Numbered from the stretch's first letter, positions 52,991 to 62,304 are shown. The stretch is DNA of 64,000 nt from Bacillota bacterium (GCA_023435745.1 JAEZMD010000012.1:62001-126000), one strand, 5' to 3'. The notes: generated by a model not told the origin, from the sequence alone. Made by a program: numbers and translations.

Positions 52991-53310
52991 CCGGCGATTA
53001 CAACGCAGAACAAAAAAATCTGAAAGAGCAAATCCCTAAAGCGGCTGAGCGCATTGAGGAACTGCAAAACTCCATCGCCAACGTCACCCGGTTCATCGAT
53101 AAGGCGAAAAGGTATACAGAGATTAATGAGCTAAGCGGCGAGCTACTTAACCTCTTCATAGAGAAGATTGAGGTCGGAGAACGGGCTGAACGATACTCAA
53201 GAATGTCGGAGCAGAAGGTTATAATCCACTACCGTGACATCGGCGTCATCGGTGCCTTCACCGAAGAAGCCGAGAAAATAGCCGAACAACGGCAAAGGCA
53301 GACAGCTTAA
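52984..53310 (+). pseudogene. Large serine recombinase C-terminal fragment
   Basis: Frame RMLSGDYNAEQKNLKEQ..., then RFIDKAKRYTEINELSGELL and LFIEKIEVGERAERYS, the C-terminal coiled-coil and DUF4368 region of integrases carried by conjugative transposons. The catalytic and recombinase domains are gone. It abuts the intron fragment directly and is followed by a hairpin (53297-53323), as at the end of intact copies. Indicates an earlier integrative element at this locus. Confidence 0.75.
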
Positions 53311-53323
53311 TCTGCTGTCTGCC
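53297..53323 (+). terminator. Hairpin at the end of the serine recombinase relic
   Basis: GGCAGACAGC (53297-53306) pairs perfectly with GCTGTCTGCC (53314-53323); overlaps the stop codon. No T run. A second small inverted repeat ATGTCCC/GGGACAT lies at 53349-53370. Confidence 0.5.
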
Positions 53324-53388
53324 TCGCCAAACTACCAAGGTTCACAAAATGTCCCTATGAGAGGGGACATAATGACCTCTCCCTGTTT

Positions 53389-54138
53389 TTATTTTTTAGT
53401 GTATCTGCCCTGAAGCCTTATTTTATAAGAATACCGGTCAGACCGTGTGATGGTAATAACTACTTCTACAGGCCGGTCGGCGGTATCACGGGTGATGCGA
53501 GTTGCGTATAAAAGAGGCGCTCCTTTTTTTATATTCAGCAAAGCCGCCTCATTAGGTTTAGCTGCTTTCGCTTCAACAGTTTCCTCTGCTCTGCCAAAAA
53601 CAATATGATATTCTCTCTCAAGCATCTCATACAATGATTCTCCTTTTAACCCCGTCGACAAAAAACCTGGTACAAACGCAGGCACCAGATAATTTGTCAT
53701 CAGGCAGACAGGTTCATCGTCCGCATATCTGATCCTCTCCATACGGAATACCTTTTCTCCTGCAGGTAGTTCCAGCATTTGGGCGACATTTGCCGGCGCA
53801 GGCTCCTCAGAGAGGTGGATGACTCTGGATTGCGGATGCATGCCAAGCGCAGTCACCGTTTCAGCCCAGCTTGATATCATATTGAGCTCCTGAGCTGCTT
53901 TCGGCTTACTGACAAACGTTCCCTTACCCTGCTGTGTATAAAGATATCCTTCAGAAACCAATTCCTGTACTGCACGCCGGATCGTGATCCGGCTGACCTG
54001 GTAATTCTCCTGCAGCTCCGTTTCCGAAGGGACCAGGTCCCCTACACAGAATTGACCGCTTTTTATTTTTTCCAGAAGACTTTCTTTAACCTGATAATAC
54101 AAAGGCATGGGCTGTGACTTATCAATCAATATATTCAC
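53389..54138 (-). CDS. GntR/HutC-family regulator with UTRA domain
   Basis: 249 residues: winged helix (PMPLYYQVKESLLEKI; NYQVSRITIRRAVQELV near 48) and UTRA sensor (from about 90; FRMERIRYADDEPVCL near 140; SDRYSYKIRLQGRY at the end). Last gene of the deoC-kinase-regulator operon; its GTG overlaps the kinase stop, though a TTG at 54129 is better spaced from GGGGGAG. A dyad at the operon promoter (56455-56478) is its likely operator. Confidence 0.9.
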   Translation of the reverse strand: MNILIDKSQPMPLYYQVKESLLEKIKSGQFCVGDLVPSETELQENYQVSRITIRRAVQELVSEGYLYTQQGKGTFVSKPKAAQELNMISSWAETVTALGMHPQSRVIHLSEEPAPANVAQMLELPAGEKVFRMERIRYADDEPVCLMTNYLVPAFVPGFLSTGLKGESLYEMLEREYHIVFGRAEETVEAKAAKPNEAALLNIKKGAPLLYATRITRDTADRPVEVVITITRSDRYSYKIRLQGRYTKK

Positions 54139-55673
54139 TCCCCCAACTCATGCAAACGATCCGATATTGCCGCCTGCTGGACCGCCGCAAATTCAAATAC
54201 CGGAAGCAGCTGCTCATATATCTGATTGTTTGCAGGAACGGGGGTAACGACCTCCAATGTTTTGTGTATGCTGTCGATCGTGCTAAAATCCTTCCACAAG
54301 CCGCATCCGACAGCAGCTATCGCTGCGGCGCCCAACGCTCCTGCATCCTGATCGATATTGGTCTTGACGATATCCATATTATACACATCCGCAAATATTC
54401 TTCTGTACAGAGCGCTTTTGCTGCCTCCGCCCACCATGAGCATTTCATCCTGGAGAGCGCATTTTTTCTTCAACACATCCAGCCTGAGTCTCAGATTCAT
54501 TGCTATTCCTTCCATACAAGCCCGGATGAGCTCTTGCCTGCCATGCTTCAGATCAAGACCCATATATGCGCCTCGAAGGTTCGCGCTGGCATCCTGGGAA
54601 GTGCCTCCGGCCAGACTTGGGTTGAAAATAAGTCTGTTTGAGCCGGCTGGCGCTTTTTCCGCCAGCATATCCATCAGTTGGTATGCATTTCTTCCGCCCG
54701 ACTTCTCCTGTGCTTTCAAATCGCCGCAGATGTTGTCCCTCAGCCATGTAAAAGTGGTTCCTGCAGAGAATATGCTCACAGCCGAAGTGTACATGCCTGG
54801 AATGACATGGGCGAATACATAGGGCCTGGCCTTCAGATCCAGTACCGGATCGGTTGAAGATACGGCGATCCAGGCTGACGAGCCCAAGGAAGTATATACC
54901 CTGCCCTCTTCAATATTCTTAGCTCCCAGCGCCATACAAGAATTGTCAACGCCGCCGCATACCACCTTTACATTGCTGCCCAGTCCGGTAATCCGGGCCG
55001 CCTCGTGAGTAATTGTGCCCAGTATAAAGTCGGACGGTACAATATCAGGAAAGATGTCTGCAGGGATTCCGGCGGCCTCAATGAAGCCCTGATGATACCT
55101 GTTATTTTTTAAATCATACACGCCTGTGCCCGATGCATAGGAGTGATCAGTTTTCATGATGCCGGTCAGCTTGTAGTTAATATAGTCCTTGGTGCCAAGT
55201 ATCCTGTATGTTTTCCTGAACATCTCCGGCTCATTGTTCTTGTACCACATGATTTTAAAAACGGTATAGCACGGAGCAGGAAACCCATTGCCTGTCGTCA
55301 TGTACCATTGATCAGCATCCACTCCGGTAAAAAAAACTTCCGCTTCCTTTTGCGCTCTGATATCGGACCATATAGGAGTAGTTTGGCGCAGCAGCTCTCC
55401 GTTTCTGTCCACCGGCACCGCTCCCAGGCTGTGTCCCGATATTGCAAGACCTTCTATCTGTTCACCGCTCACACCGGTTTTCTCGAGCAGTTGTCTGGTG
55501 CTCTCAACCACAGCCTTCCACCAATCCTCAGGACGCTGTTCGTGCCAGCCTATATGCGGATATTCCGTATCATACGGTACAAAAACCCATGACAGGCAAT
55601 TTCCTTCCGAGTCATAAAGAGAAGCCTTGTTCCCGCCGGTGCCCAGATCGTAAGAAATAATAAGGCTGTCCAT
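54135..55673 (-). CDS. FGGY-family carbohydrate kinase (xylulokinase-like)
   Basis: 512 residues. Start SLIISYDLGTGGNKASLYD and GWHEQRPEDWW near 42 are typical of xylulokinase-type members; GLAISGHSLGAVPVD near 75, CGGVDNSCMALGA near 240, and MLMVGGGSKSALYRRIFADVY near 405 in the ATP domain. Phosphorylates a pentulose or related ketose. AAGGAG 5 nt before the ATG. The operon partner is a DeoC-type aldolase, so the pathway may be ketose kinase followed by aldol cleavage; the sugar is unknown. Confidence 0.88.
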   Translation of the reverse strand: MDSLIISYDLGTGGNKASLYDSEGNCLSWVFVPYDTEYPHIGWHEQRPEDWWKAVVESTRQLLEKTGVSGEQIEGLAISGHSLGAVPVDRNGELLRQTTPIWSDIRAQKEAEVFFTGVDADQWYMTTGNGFPAPCYTVFKIMWYKNNEPEMFRKTYRILGTKDYINYKLTGIMKTDHSYASGTGVYDLKNNRYHQGFIEAAGIPADIFPDIVPSDFILGTITHEAARITGLGSNVKVVCGGVDNSCMALGAKNIEEGRVYTSLGSSAWIAVSSTDPVLDLKARPYVFAHVIPGMYTSAVSIFSAGTTFTWLRDNICGDLKAQEKSGGRNAYQLMDMLAEKAPAGSNRLIFNPSLAGGTSQDASANLRGAYMGLDLKHGRQELIRACMEGIAMNLRLRLDVLKKKCALQDEMLMVGGGSKSALYRRIFADVYNMDIVKTNIDQDAGALGAAAIAAVGCGLWKDFSTIDSIHKTLEVVTPVPANNQIYEQLLPVFEFAAVQQAAISDRLHELGE

Positions 55674-55691
55674 GTTGTCTCCTTCCTCAGA

Positions 55692-56390
55692 TCACAATAT
55701 TGTTATCCTTCCTCCCATTTCAATGCACTCATCCAGGATCGCCTTTCCGCTTTTCAGGTTCACGCCAAATCTCACTGCGCCAAGCTTGTACATTTCTGCA
55801 AGTGTTTCAAGGTTCCTGATTCCTCCTGATGCTTTAATTTTAATTCTATCTGCGACAATCGCTTTTATCAGCCTGACATCATCCGCGGTGGTTCCCTTCG
55901 CCATCCATCCGGTCCCTGTCTTCACAAATGCTGCGCCCGCCCGGATGCATATTTCACAGGCTTTTTCAACAATTTTTGGTTCAAGGCACGATATCTCAAT
56001 AATCACCTTTACCGGCAGACCTCCGGCGGCAGACACAACTGCCTTCACATCCTTCTCAACCGCTTCATATCGTCCGGAAAGCAGCCATCCAACATTGATG
56101 ACCATATCGATCTCATCACAGCCCGCCGCGACCATCTCCCCGGCCTGAAAAACCTTCAGGCTTGTCGTGTCCGAACCTGATGGGAAACTAACGTTACCTA
56201 CTACCTTTATATCAGGCCGGTCTTTCAACAGTTCCTTCACTTCAGGGATAAAGCACTGCATCACGGAAACATGTCCGCAATCATATTGTCTGGCACACTC
56301 CGCAAGCGCCCTTATGTCATTTTCATCGCTGTCCGTCCTGACACAGCTTAAATCAAACATCTGCGCTATGTCCTTTACTGTCAGTGTCAC
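55692..56390 (-). CDS. deoC: DeoC-type deoxyribose-phosphate aldolase
   Basis: 232 residues, TIM barrel. Schiff-base Lys in AFVKTGTGWMAKG near 155 and the second Lys in KIKASGGIRN near 187; GCDEIDMVINVG near 95 is family-typical. It normally splits 2-deoxyribose 5-phosphate to glyceraldehyde 3-phosphate and acetaldehyde. The pairing with an FGGY kinase and GntR/UTRA regulator, with no nucleoside phosphorylase or phosphopentomutase nearby, suggests a role in a carbohydrate route rather than nucleoside salvage. GTG start; first gene of the operon. Confidence 0.9.
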   Translation of the reverse strand: MTLTVKDIAQMFDLSCVRTDSDENDIRALAECARQYDCGHVSVMQCFIPEVKELLKDRPDIKVVGNVSFPSGSDTTSLKVFQAGEMVAAGCDEIDMVINVGWLLSGRYEAVEKDVKAVVSAAGGLPVKVIIEISCLEPKIVEKACEICIRAGAAFVKTGTGWMAKGTTADDVRLIKAIVADRIKIKASGGIRNLETLAEMYKLGAVRFGVNLKSGKAILDECIEMGGRITIL

Positions 56391-56447
56391 AAATCTACCG
56401 CCTTTCGATACATATTATCTGAATTTGTCCCTTTCGCTATTCTTAAT

Positions 56448-56476
56448 ATTATACACTTATTATAACGTTATAACAA
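56448..56476 (-). promoter_or_regulatory. Promoter of the deoC-kinase-GntR operon
   Basis: Reading leftward, TTGTTA (56471-56476) and TATAAT (56448-56453), 17-nt spacer, 58 nt before the deoC start. Confidence 0.7.
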
Positions 56477-56478
56477 GT
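56455..56478. promoter_or_regulatory. Operator dyad in the deoC promoter
   Basis: Core TTATAACGTTATAA (56460-56473) flanked by ACTT and AAGT, 24 nt with one mismatched pair. It fills the spacer and -35 of the promoter, the expected place for the GntR/UTRA repressor encoded at the operon end. Confidence 0.7.
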
Positions 56479-56556
56479 TGTCTTGATCATATCAAATATT
56501 TAAACAAGCGTCAACAAATTGAACTCGATCGTCATGTACTAAATCGGTAATTTGAT

Positions 56557-56585
56557 TTGCAAAAATGTACTGCTGATGCTAAACT
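56557..56585 (+). promoter_or_regulatory. Promoter of the serine hydrolase gene
   Basis: TTGCAA (56557-56562) and TAAACT (56580-56585), 17-nt spacer, 32 nt before the start. Confidence 0.5.
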
Positions 56586-56617
56586 ATCAATAGTATTTTG
56601 TGAGGGAGGTTTAGCAA

Positions 56618-57775
56618 ATGAACCGATTCGCGCGTTTGACACCGTTGCTAAAAAGCTTTGTGGAGAAGGGTCCTTCCGGGTGTGCATGCTCCGTAGTTCA
56701 CAAGGGAAAAACTGAATACGAGGAATATTTTGGCCTCGCCGATCTGGAAACGAATACGCCTGTTACTGCCGATACGTTGTATCGCATTTTTTCCATGACA
56801 AAGGTCATTACCTGCACGGCTGCGCTGAAATTGTATGAGCGCGGACTTTATTCGCTTAACGATCCATTATCGGAATATCTGCCCGAGTTCAGCAATCCCA
56901 TGGTCTACCGGACTTCTCCAAATAGCATGCTATCCGTATCGTCCGCCCTCACCCCTATTCGTGTCAGAGATCTGTTCACCATGACCTCAGGCCTCCCGTA
57001 TGCCGGAGACGATACTCAAACCGGTCGTGATATCAAAAAGAAATTGGATGAATGGGATGCGTCCGGTTTCAATTATGACCTGCGGACAGCGGTAAAAATG
57101 CTGGCCTCCATACCTCTTTGCTTCGATCCCGGAACCCACTGGCGCTATGGGTTTAGCCATGATGTCCTGGCTGCGCTTGTCGAAGTGGTGTCCGGCAAAA
57201 AATATGGGCAGTACCTGAAGGATGAAATATTTGACCCGCTGGGAATGAAAAATACCTCTCACCGCATTTCCGGGGATAAAAGAAAGCTGCTCTGCAGTCT
57301 TTACAACCAATCAGGGGATGGAACCATGATCAAGACCCTGGAAAGAGATCAGTATACTCATGCCGATGATGTCTTTGAGGGCGGCGGCTCCGGCTTACTG
57401 TCGACGCTTGGCGATTACCAGCGCTTTGTACGGATGCTGTGCAACAATGGCGAGTTGGACGGAGAGAGGATTCTCAGCCGCAAGACGATTGATCTGATGG
57501 CGGCAAATCACCTTGATAACCTACAGCAGGCCGATTATTCCTGGCCTCATCATACCGGTTATGGATACGGTCTCGGTGTGCGGGTCATGACAGATCCTGT
57601 AAAGGGCGGCTGTAACGGAAGCATCGGAGAATTCGGCTGGTCCGGTGTACTGGGCACATGGATGATGATCGACCGCAGCGAGGATCTGACTGTAGTATAT
57701 ATGCAGCAGCTGCAGCCAAGCCTTGAGGAGTATCATGCACCAAGAATACGCGCTGTGGTCTATGGGGCATTATGA
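56618..57775 (+). CDS. Serine hydrolase of the beta-lactamase (class C/esterase) family
   Basis: 385 residues without a signal peptide. SxxK motif FSMTK near residue 59, second motif Tyr in WRYGFSHD near 177, and a late GYGYGLGVRVM block near 310 typical of esterase EstB/penicillin-binding-protein-like hydrolases. With no export signal it is more likely an intracellular esterase or peptidase than a resistance enzyme. GGGAGG lies 10 nt before the ATG. It precedes the acyltransferase-like gene in the same direction. Confidence 0.9.
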   Translation: MNRFARLTPLLKSFVEKGPSGCACSVVHKGKTEYEEYFGLADLETNTPVTADTLYRIFSMTKVITCTAALKLYERGLYSLNDPLSEYLPEFSNPMVYRTSPNSMLSVSSALTPIRVRDLFTMTSGLPYAGDDTQTGRDIKKKLDEWDASGFNYDLRTAVKMLASIPLCFDPGTHWRYGFSHDVLAALVEVVSGKKYGQYLKDEIFDPLGMKNTSHRISGDKRKLLCSLYNQSGDGTMIKTLERDQYTHADDVFEGGGSGLLSTLGDYQRFVRMLCNNGELDGERILSRKTIDLMAANHLDNLQQADYSWPHHTGYGYGLGVRVMTDPVKGGCNGSIGEFGWSGVLGTWMMIDRSEDLTVVYMQQLQPSLEEYHAPRIRAVVYGAL

Positions 57776-57893
57776 TATTTATTATATGAGATGCAGTTTA
57801 TTAGATGCAATATATTAGATGTACTTTTTGAGAAAGTATTATCAGTATAATTTGCAGTATAGAACATTCATGACAAACAGGAGGATGTCCCTA

Positions 57894-58772
57894 ATGGCAA
57901 ACCACAAAAGGCGTTTCGGTGACAGATACGATGGCAGGCGGCTCAGATCCCTGGATCCTTTTTACAGGATCATCCCATTTATCATGAGATATCGCTCGGA
58001 CTCTCAAAACTTTTTTGAGGACAAGATTGAAATCAGCCATACGGAGGCTTTTCTGCGAAGGCTGAAAAAAACCTCCGGGACAAGCATTGGTATGCTTCAT
58101 GTGCTGGTGGCAGCCATGGTCAGAACCATTGCGCTCAGACCTGCATTGAACCGGTTTATTGCCGGGCAGAAGATTTTTGCACGAAACGAAATCCTTGTAT
58201 CGCTGGCAATCAAAAAGGAGTTGACGGTTGACAGCCCGGAGACTACAATCAAATGCAGCTTTGAGCCCACCGATACCCTTTCAGAGATCGCCGAAAAAAT
58301 GAACGCGCTGATCGCAGAGAACAAGGTTCCGGATACAAAGAATGATACGGACAAGTTGGCTCGGTTGCTCATGCTTTGCCCGGGCTTTTTACTCAAATTT
58401 GTCGTCTTTTTCCTGAGATCTCTCGATTATATTGGCTGTATGCCCCGTATCATCAATAAACTGAGTCCCTTCCATACCAGTTTTTTCATTACCGACCTGG
58501 GTTCTCTGGGGATTAAGCCGATCCATCATCACCTTTATGATTTTGGAACGACCTCGATTTTTGTCGCCTTTGGCGTTAAGCTCAAAGAAAGAGAAATCGA
58601 CGCCAACAATAACTTTGTGGAAAGAAAATACATAACCATGAAGGTCGTCACAGACGAGAGAACCGTTGACGGTCACTATTATGCTTCAGCCTTCAAGCTG
58701 TTCCGCTCTCTTGTGCAGCATCCCGAAAGGCTTGAATCAGCGCCTGAGAATCTGGAACCCGATGTAGACTGA
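57894..58772 (+). CDS. 2-oxoacid dehydrogenase E2-like acyltransferase without lipoyl domain
   Basis: 292 residues from the ATG at 57894 (AGGAGG 9 nt upstream). It covers only the catalytic chloramphenicol-acetyltransferase-like fold: FEDKIEISHTEAFLRRLKK, TSIGMLHVLVAAMVRTIALRP, and the C-terminal TDERTVDGHYYA, the place of the HxxxDG active site. The catalytic His is Glu here, so transacetylase activity is doubtful; a HHHLYDFGTTS block near 218 replaces the usual Gly-Thr loop. Such stand-alone proteins are known in Firmicutes, with no settled role. Converges on the gene at 58778. Confidence 0.75.
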   Translation: MANHKRRFGDRYDGRRLRSLDPFYRIIPFIMRYRSDSQNFFEDKIEISHTEAFLRRLKKTSGTSIGMLHVLVAAMVRTIALRPALNRFIAGQKIFARNEILVSLAIKKELTVDSPETTIKCSFEPTDTLSEIAEKMNALIAENKVPDTKNDTDKLARLLMLCPGFLLKFVVFFLRSLDYIGCMPRIINKLSPFHTSFFITDLGSLGIKPIHHHLYDFGTTSIFVAFGVKLKEREIDANNNFVERKYITMKVVTDERTVDGHYYASAFKLFRSLVQHPERLESAPENLEPDVD

Positions 58773-58777
58773 AGAAA

Positions 58778-60229
58778 TCACAGTCCAAACAATGCCAGAA
58801 GCCGTTCCCAGAAAGTGAGCTTTTTTTCCTCGGCCTTTTCCGGTACCTCCGGGTCGGGCTCATCGATCCCGTCCGTCAGCAGGATGAACTGAACGGCCTC
58901 AACATCGGTATTCTTCGCAGAGATGAACGAAACAGGTTCAAATTCGCCGCCCGTAAACGAAGCCATCAATTCTGACACAGCTGCGTCCACCTCGCTGTCT
59001 ATTGATGAGGTGCCTTTTCTGAGCTGTGCTATCCCTCCCGCAAGCTGACCCGCGCCTTCGGAATATTTTGAGATACCGGAATACAGCGACTGAGCCCCAT
59101 TCACCAAGGCAGCGTACCCTTCTTTTACCGCCGTACTGTTTCTCCCAAGCTCTGCTACTCCTTCGGTATAAGCTTGCAGGCCGCTGTTCAATATTTCATA
59201 GGATGTGATCAACTGGGTTAGAGTGCCTTTCAATTGGGCCATCTGCTCCGGCAGCGAATCCCGCAGAGCTGTCAGGCCCGTCAGGAACTCCTGTGAACCT
59301 CCTGTCAGTGATGCATTCTGCCCCGCCAGCATCTGCAGACCTTCACTGATACCCGATACCCCGGGCTGTATTGCCTGCATCCCGTTTTTAAGCTCCCCGG
59401 TACCCTTTTTCAAATCCTCCGCTCCGACCTTTAGATCTGATGCGCCATTATCCAGTTTTTCTATGCCGTCTGTCAGCTGGGACAGCTTATCCGTAAAAAT
59501 TCCAGTATCAGGTGTCTCAATATCCATGGAAAACGGTACGGCGCTAAGCTGTATGCCATCCATATGAAAACCGGCGATTTTAGCCGATATAGTATAATCA
59601 GCCTCACTACCCGGAAGCATAGTCCAGGTGATCACCTTGCTGCCGCCTGCGTTAGCAATGGTCGCCCCTTCGGCTGTGATTCCGCTTGCAACCTTGGTAT
59701 TTAATGTCACAGAGGTCTGTACGGCGTAATGTTTTTCAAAGTCACCTCCGGCAGCAGGATTTTTTCGTATTCTGATCCGTATCTGCAACTGTCCGTCCGC
59801 ACCGGATAGTTTTTCCGCACCGGTTTCCTTTCCGTCCAACAGATAGGAAACCGTAACAAGCCAGGGCAATTCCAGACCGTTGATATTCCCCTGGTAATAA
59901 AACTGTCCCGCCGGAGCATTTATGGTGACCTTTCCTTCCTTGATTCCCAATTCATCTGTCGTAGTCAGGTTCCTGACCGCGTCATATTCACCGTAATCCT
60001 CGACCAGGCCTGGCTGATCCAATACAAAGCTGTTTACAACATAAGCGTTTCTGAAGGATCCGTCGCTGCCCAGTGAAGCGTATATATTCTCTTCCTTTTG
60101 TACCGTGCCGCCATTCGCCTGTTGAGCCATCGCCATCGCCGGTATGACAGACAGCATAGCCGTAAGCAGGACAAGAACGGTTATTTTATAATGTAAATTT
60201 GTTCTTTTTAATACAGCTTTTCTTTTCAT
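58778..60229 (-). CDS. Secreted coiled-coil protein with Gly-Leu heptad repeats (YhgE-like)
   Basis: 483 residues: signal peptide (about 1-35), a beta-rich middle, then from 255 to 415 repeated units of the form L-x-x-G-x-x-x-L (LDNGASDLKVGAEDLKKG, LQAYTEGVAELG, LYSGISKYSEGAGQLAGG), and a C-terminal hydrophobic/aromatic tail (FWERLLALFGL). The repeat type is found in YhgE/Pip and in partners of MMPL exporters. Its ATG overlaps the MMPL stop (ATGA), so the two are translated together and probably form one envelope complex. Confidence 0.82.
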   Translation of the reverse strand: MKRKAVLKRTNLHYKITVLVLLTAMLSVIPAMAMAQQANGGTVQKEENIYASLGSDGSFRNAYVVNSFVLDQPGLVEDYGEYDAVRNLTTTDELGIKEGKVTINAPAGQFYYQGNINGLELPWLVTVSYLLDGKETGAEKLSGADGQLQIRIRIRKNPAAGGDFEKHYAVQTSVTLNTKVASGITAEGATIANAGGSKVITWTMLPGSEADYTISAKIAGFHMDGIQLSAVPFSMDIETPDTGIFTDKLSQLTDGIEKLDNGASDLKVGAEDLKKGTGELKNGMQAIQPGVSGISEGLQMLAGQNASLTGGSQEFLTGLTALRDSLPEQMAQLKGTLTQLITSYEILNSGLQAYTEGVAELGRNSTAVKEGYAALVNGAQSLYSGISKYSEGAGQLAGGIAQLRKGTSSIDSEVDAAVSELMASFTGGEFEPVSFISAKNTDVEAVQFILLTDGIDEPDPEVPEKAEEKKLTFWERLLALFGL

Positions 60230-62304
60230 TCCAATACACCCTTTCTCTCATTGTCTCTATTAAAACTCTTCATAGTCGTTTTTTGAATAATCCCATCGAA
60301 CAGTATCAGCAGTGCAGGCAGGAAAAGCAGTACCATCGCTGCCGATATTGCCGCGCCGCGCCCCAGAATACCTCCCAATTGACTGATGATGCCATTGGTG
60401 GAGACAAACCCAAGCGCAAGACCCGCAAAGGTCAGGATACCGGCCGGCGTGAGGATTGACGCAGCGGTGCCCGCTACTGCCAGACGGGCCGCTTCTTTTT
60501 TATCTGCCGTTTTTCTGTGGTCAAGGTAACGCTGAACAAACAGGATCCCATAGTCAACGGTGGCTCCCAGCTGAACTGAGCTGATGATCTGGTATCCGAT
60601 ATAATTCAAGCTATCACCTATAAAATACGGCAGCCCGAGATTGATCCACACGGCCCCCTCTATAGTCAGCAGCAGAATCAGCGGGATTGAAAGCGACCGG
60701 AAGGTCAGCACCAGCACCAGGCCGATAGCAATCACGGACGCCAGTGTAACAGGAAGATAGTCCCCTGTGATAGTCTCCTTCAGGTCGTAATTTATGACAT
60801 TCTGCCCAAGCAAATGGTAGCCGTCTCCATAGTACTTCTGTGCCGTATCTCTGACAGCCTGCGTTACCGCGAAGGACTCATTCCCCTCGTCAGGAACCGC
60901 AGCATAGAGGATCATCCGACTAAACCCGTTGGAATAGAACTGCGAGATCTGCTCTTCATCCGGAAATTCCACCGGAATTTCTTTTCCCGCGGTATTTGTA
61001 TATGAAATGACAGATGTGATGTTTCTCAGCGTTTCAAGCTCCTTTGTCAGTGCCTCTTCGCATGCAATATCTCCCTGCGGAACGAGCAGCATCATCTGCT
61101 GCGCCTCTCCGAAGATGCTTTCGATCATCTCCGCTTCTTTTCCGACCTGTGATCCCTCGCTGTGCATACCCGAAGAGCCATACAGAAATTCATTTTTTTG
61201 TTGTGCCAGAAAACTCGGCATGATCGCCAAGACTATTATGACCGCAAGCGGAATACATATTCTCACCGCCAGCTTCCCAAATCCTTTGAAGGACGGTAAA
61301 AACGGTCTGTGATGTGTTTTATCCATGATTTTGGTTGTATAGAGGGACAAAACCGGCAATAGCACCATCACTGATATGTAGCTGATCAGTACTCCCTTTG
61401 CCAGGACAAAGCCCATATCCGGCCCGATCTTAAACCGCATCAGTGTCAGTGCGAGAAATCCGAAAACCGTAGTGGCAGCACTGGCTGCGATCGCTGAGGA
61501 AGACTTGACCATGGCCTTATGCATTGATTCCTTTACGTCCATCCCTTCACTTCGGTATTCGGCAAACCGGTGCAGCAGGAAAACTGCGTAGTCAATGGAC
61601 ACAGCAAGCTGCAGGATTGCGCTTGTCGCGCGTGTCACATAGGAGATTTCCCCTAAAAAAATGTTTGTTCCTTCATTGATAAGGATTGCCGTGCCAATGG
61701 TGATCAGAAACAGCACCGGTTCAAACCAGCTGCTTGTGGATAGCAGTAATATGATGAGCACAAGTGGAATCACATACAGCATAATCATTGATATCTCGCC
61801 CATTGTAGTGGATCGGGCTTCCGCCTGATTCACAGCCTCGCCGGACAGTGCAGCTCCTTCACCTGCAGCCTCCCTTATATCTTCTACGATTGCTACAGAA
61901 TTGTCCTGATCCACAGTCAGCAGAAACAGCGCGCTGCCGTTACTGTACCAGGTTTCTACCATATCCTTATCCTGTATTTCCAGCGGTTCTCTAAGATCAG
62001 CTGTATCATCAAGCCACAGCACTGCAGATACACCCGGTATTTCCGCCAGCTTTTCCTTATATTCCAGAGCTTCGGGGATGCTCACATCGTGAATGGCAAG
62101 CCTTACATTTGGGATTCCGTCAGGAAAGCTGCCCTCCATGATCTCAAGCGCCTTCGTAGACGGCGCATCGCCTGGCAGATAATCGGACAGGTTGAAATTG
62201 ATGCCGATCGTCGGCATCAGCGCCGCACCCGTAACCACCAGTATTATACTTACAATCAAAATACTCTTTCTATGCTTTAAAATGCTCTCAGCAATTTTAT
62301 GCAT
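60226..62304 (-). CDS. MMPL/RND-family membrane exporter
   Basis: 692 residues with about twelve membrane segments in two halves: helix 1 (15-35), extracytoplasmic domain (40-165), helices to about 330, second domain (375-510), then the last helices. Conserved AVSIDYAVFLLHRFAEYRSEG near 232 and ATVDYGILFVQRYLDHRK near 580 are the paired Asp-Tyr proton-relay motifs of the family. It likely exports lipids, siderophore-like compounds or toxic hydrophobics. AAGGTGG site. Divergent from the TetR regulator. Confidence 0.92.
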   Translation of the reverse strand: MHKIAESILKHRKSILIVSIILVVTGAALMPTIGINFNLSDYLPGDAPSTKALEIMEGSFPDGIPNVRLAIHDVSIPEALEYKEKLAEIPGVSAVLWLDDTADLREPLEIQDKDMVETWYSNGSALFLLTVDQDNSVAIVEDIREAAGEGAALSGEAVNQAEARSTTMGEISMIMLYVIPLVLIILLLSTSSWFEPVLFLITIGTAILINEGTNIFLGEISYVTRATSAILQLAVSIDYAVFLLHRFAEYRSEGMDVKESMHKAMVKSSSAIAASAATTVFGFLALTLMRFKIGPDMGFVLAKGVLISYISVMVLLPVLSLYTTKIMDKTHHRPFLPSFKGFGKLAVRICIPLAVIIVLAIMPSFLAQQKNEFLYGSSGMHSEGSQVGKEAEMIESIFGEAQQMMLLVPQGDIACEEALTKELETLRNITSVISYTNTAGKEIPVEFPDEEQISQFYSNGFSRMILYAAVPDEGNESFAVTQAVRDTAQKYYGDGYHLLGQNVINYDLKETITGDYLPVTLASVIAIGLVLVLTFRSLSIPLILLLTIEGAVWINLGLPYFIGDSLNYIGYQIISSVQLGATVDYGILFVQRYLDHRKTADKKEAARLAVAGTAASILTPAGILTFAGLALGFVSTNGIISQLGGILGRGAAISAAMVLLFLPALLILFDGIIQKTTMKSFNRDNERKGVLE

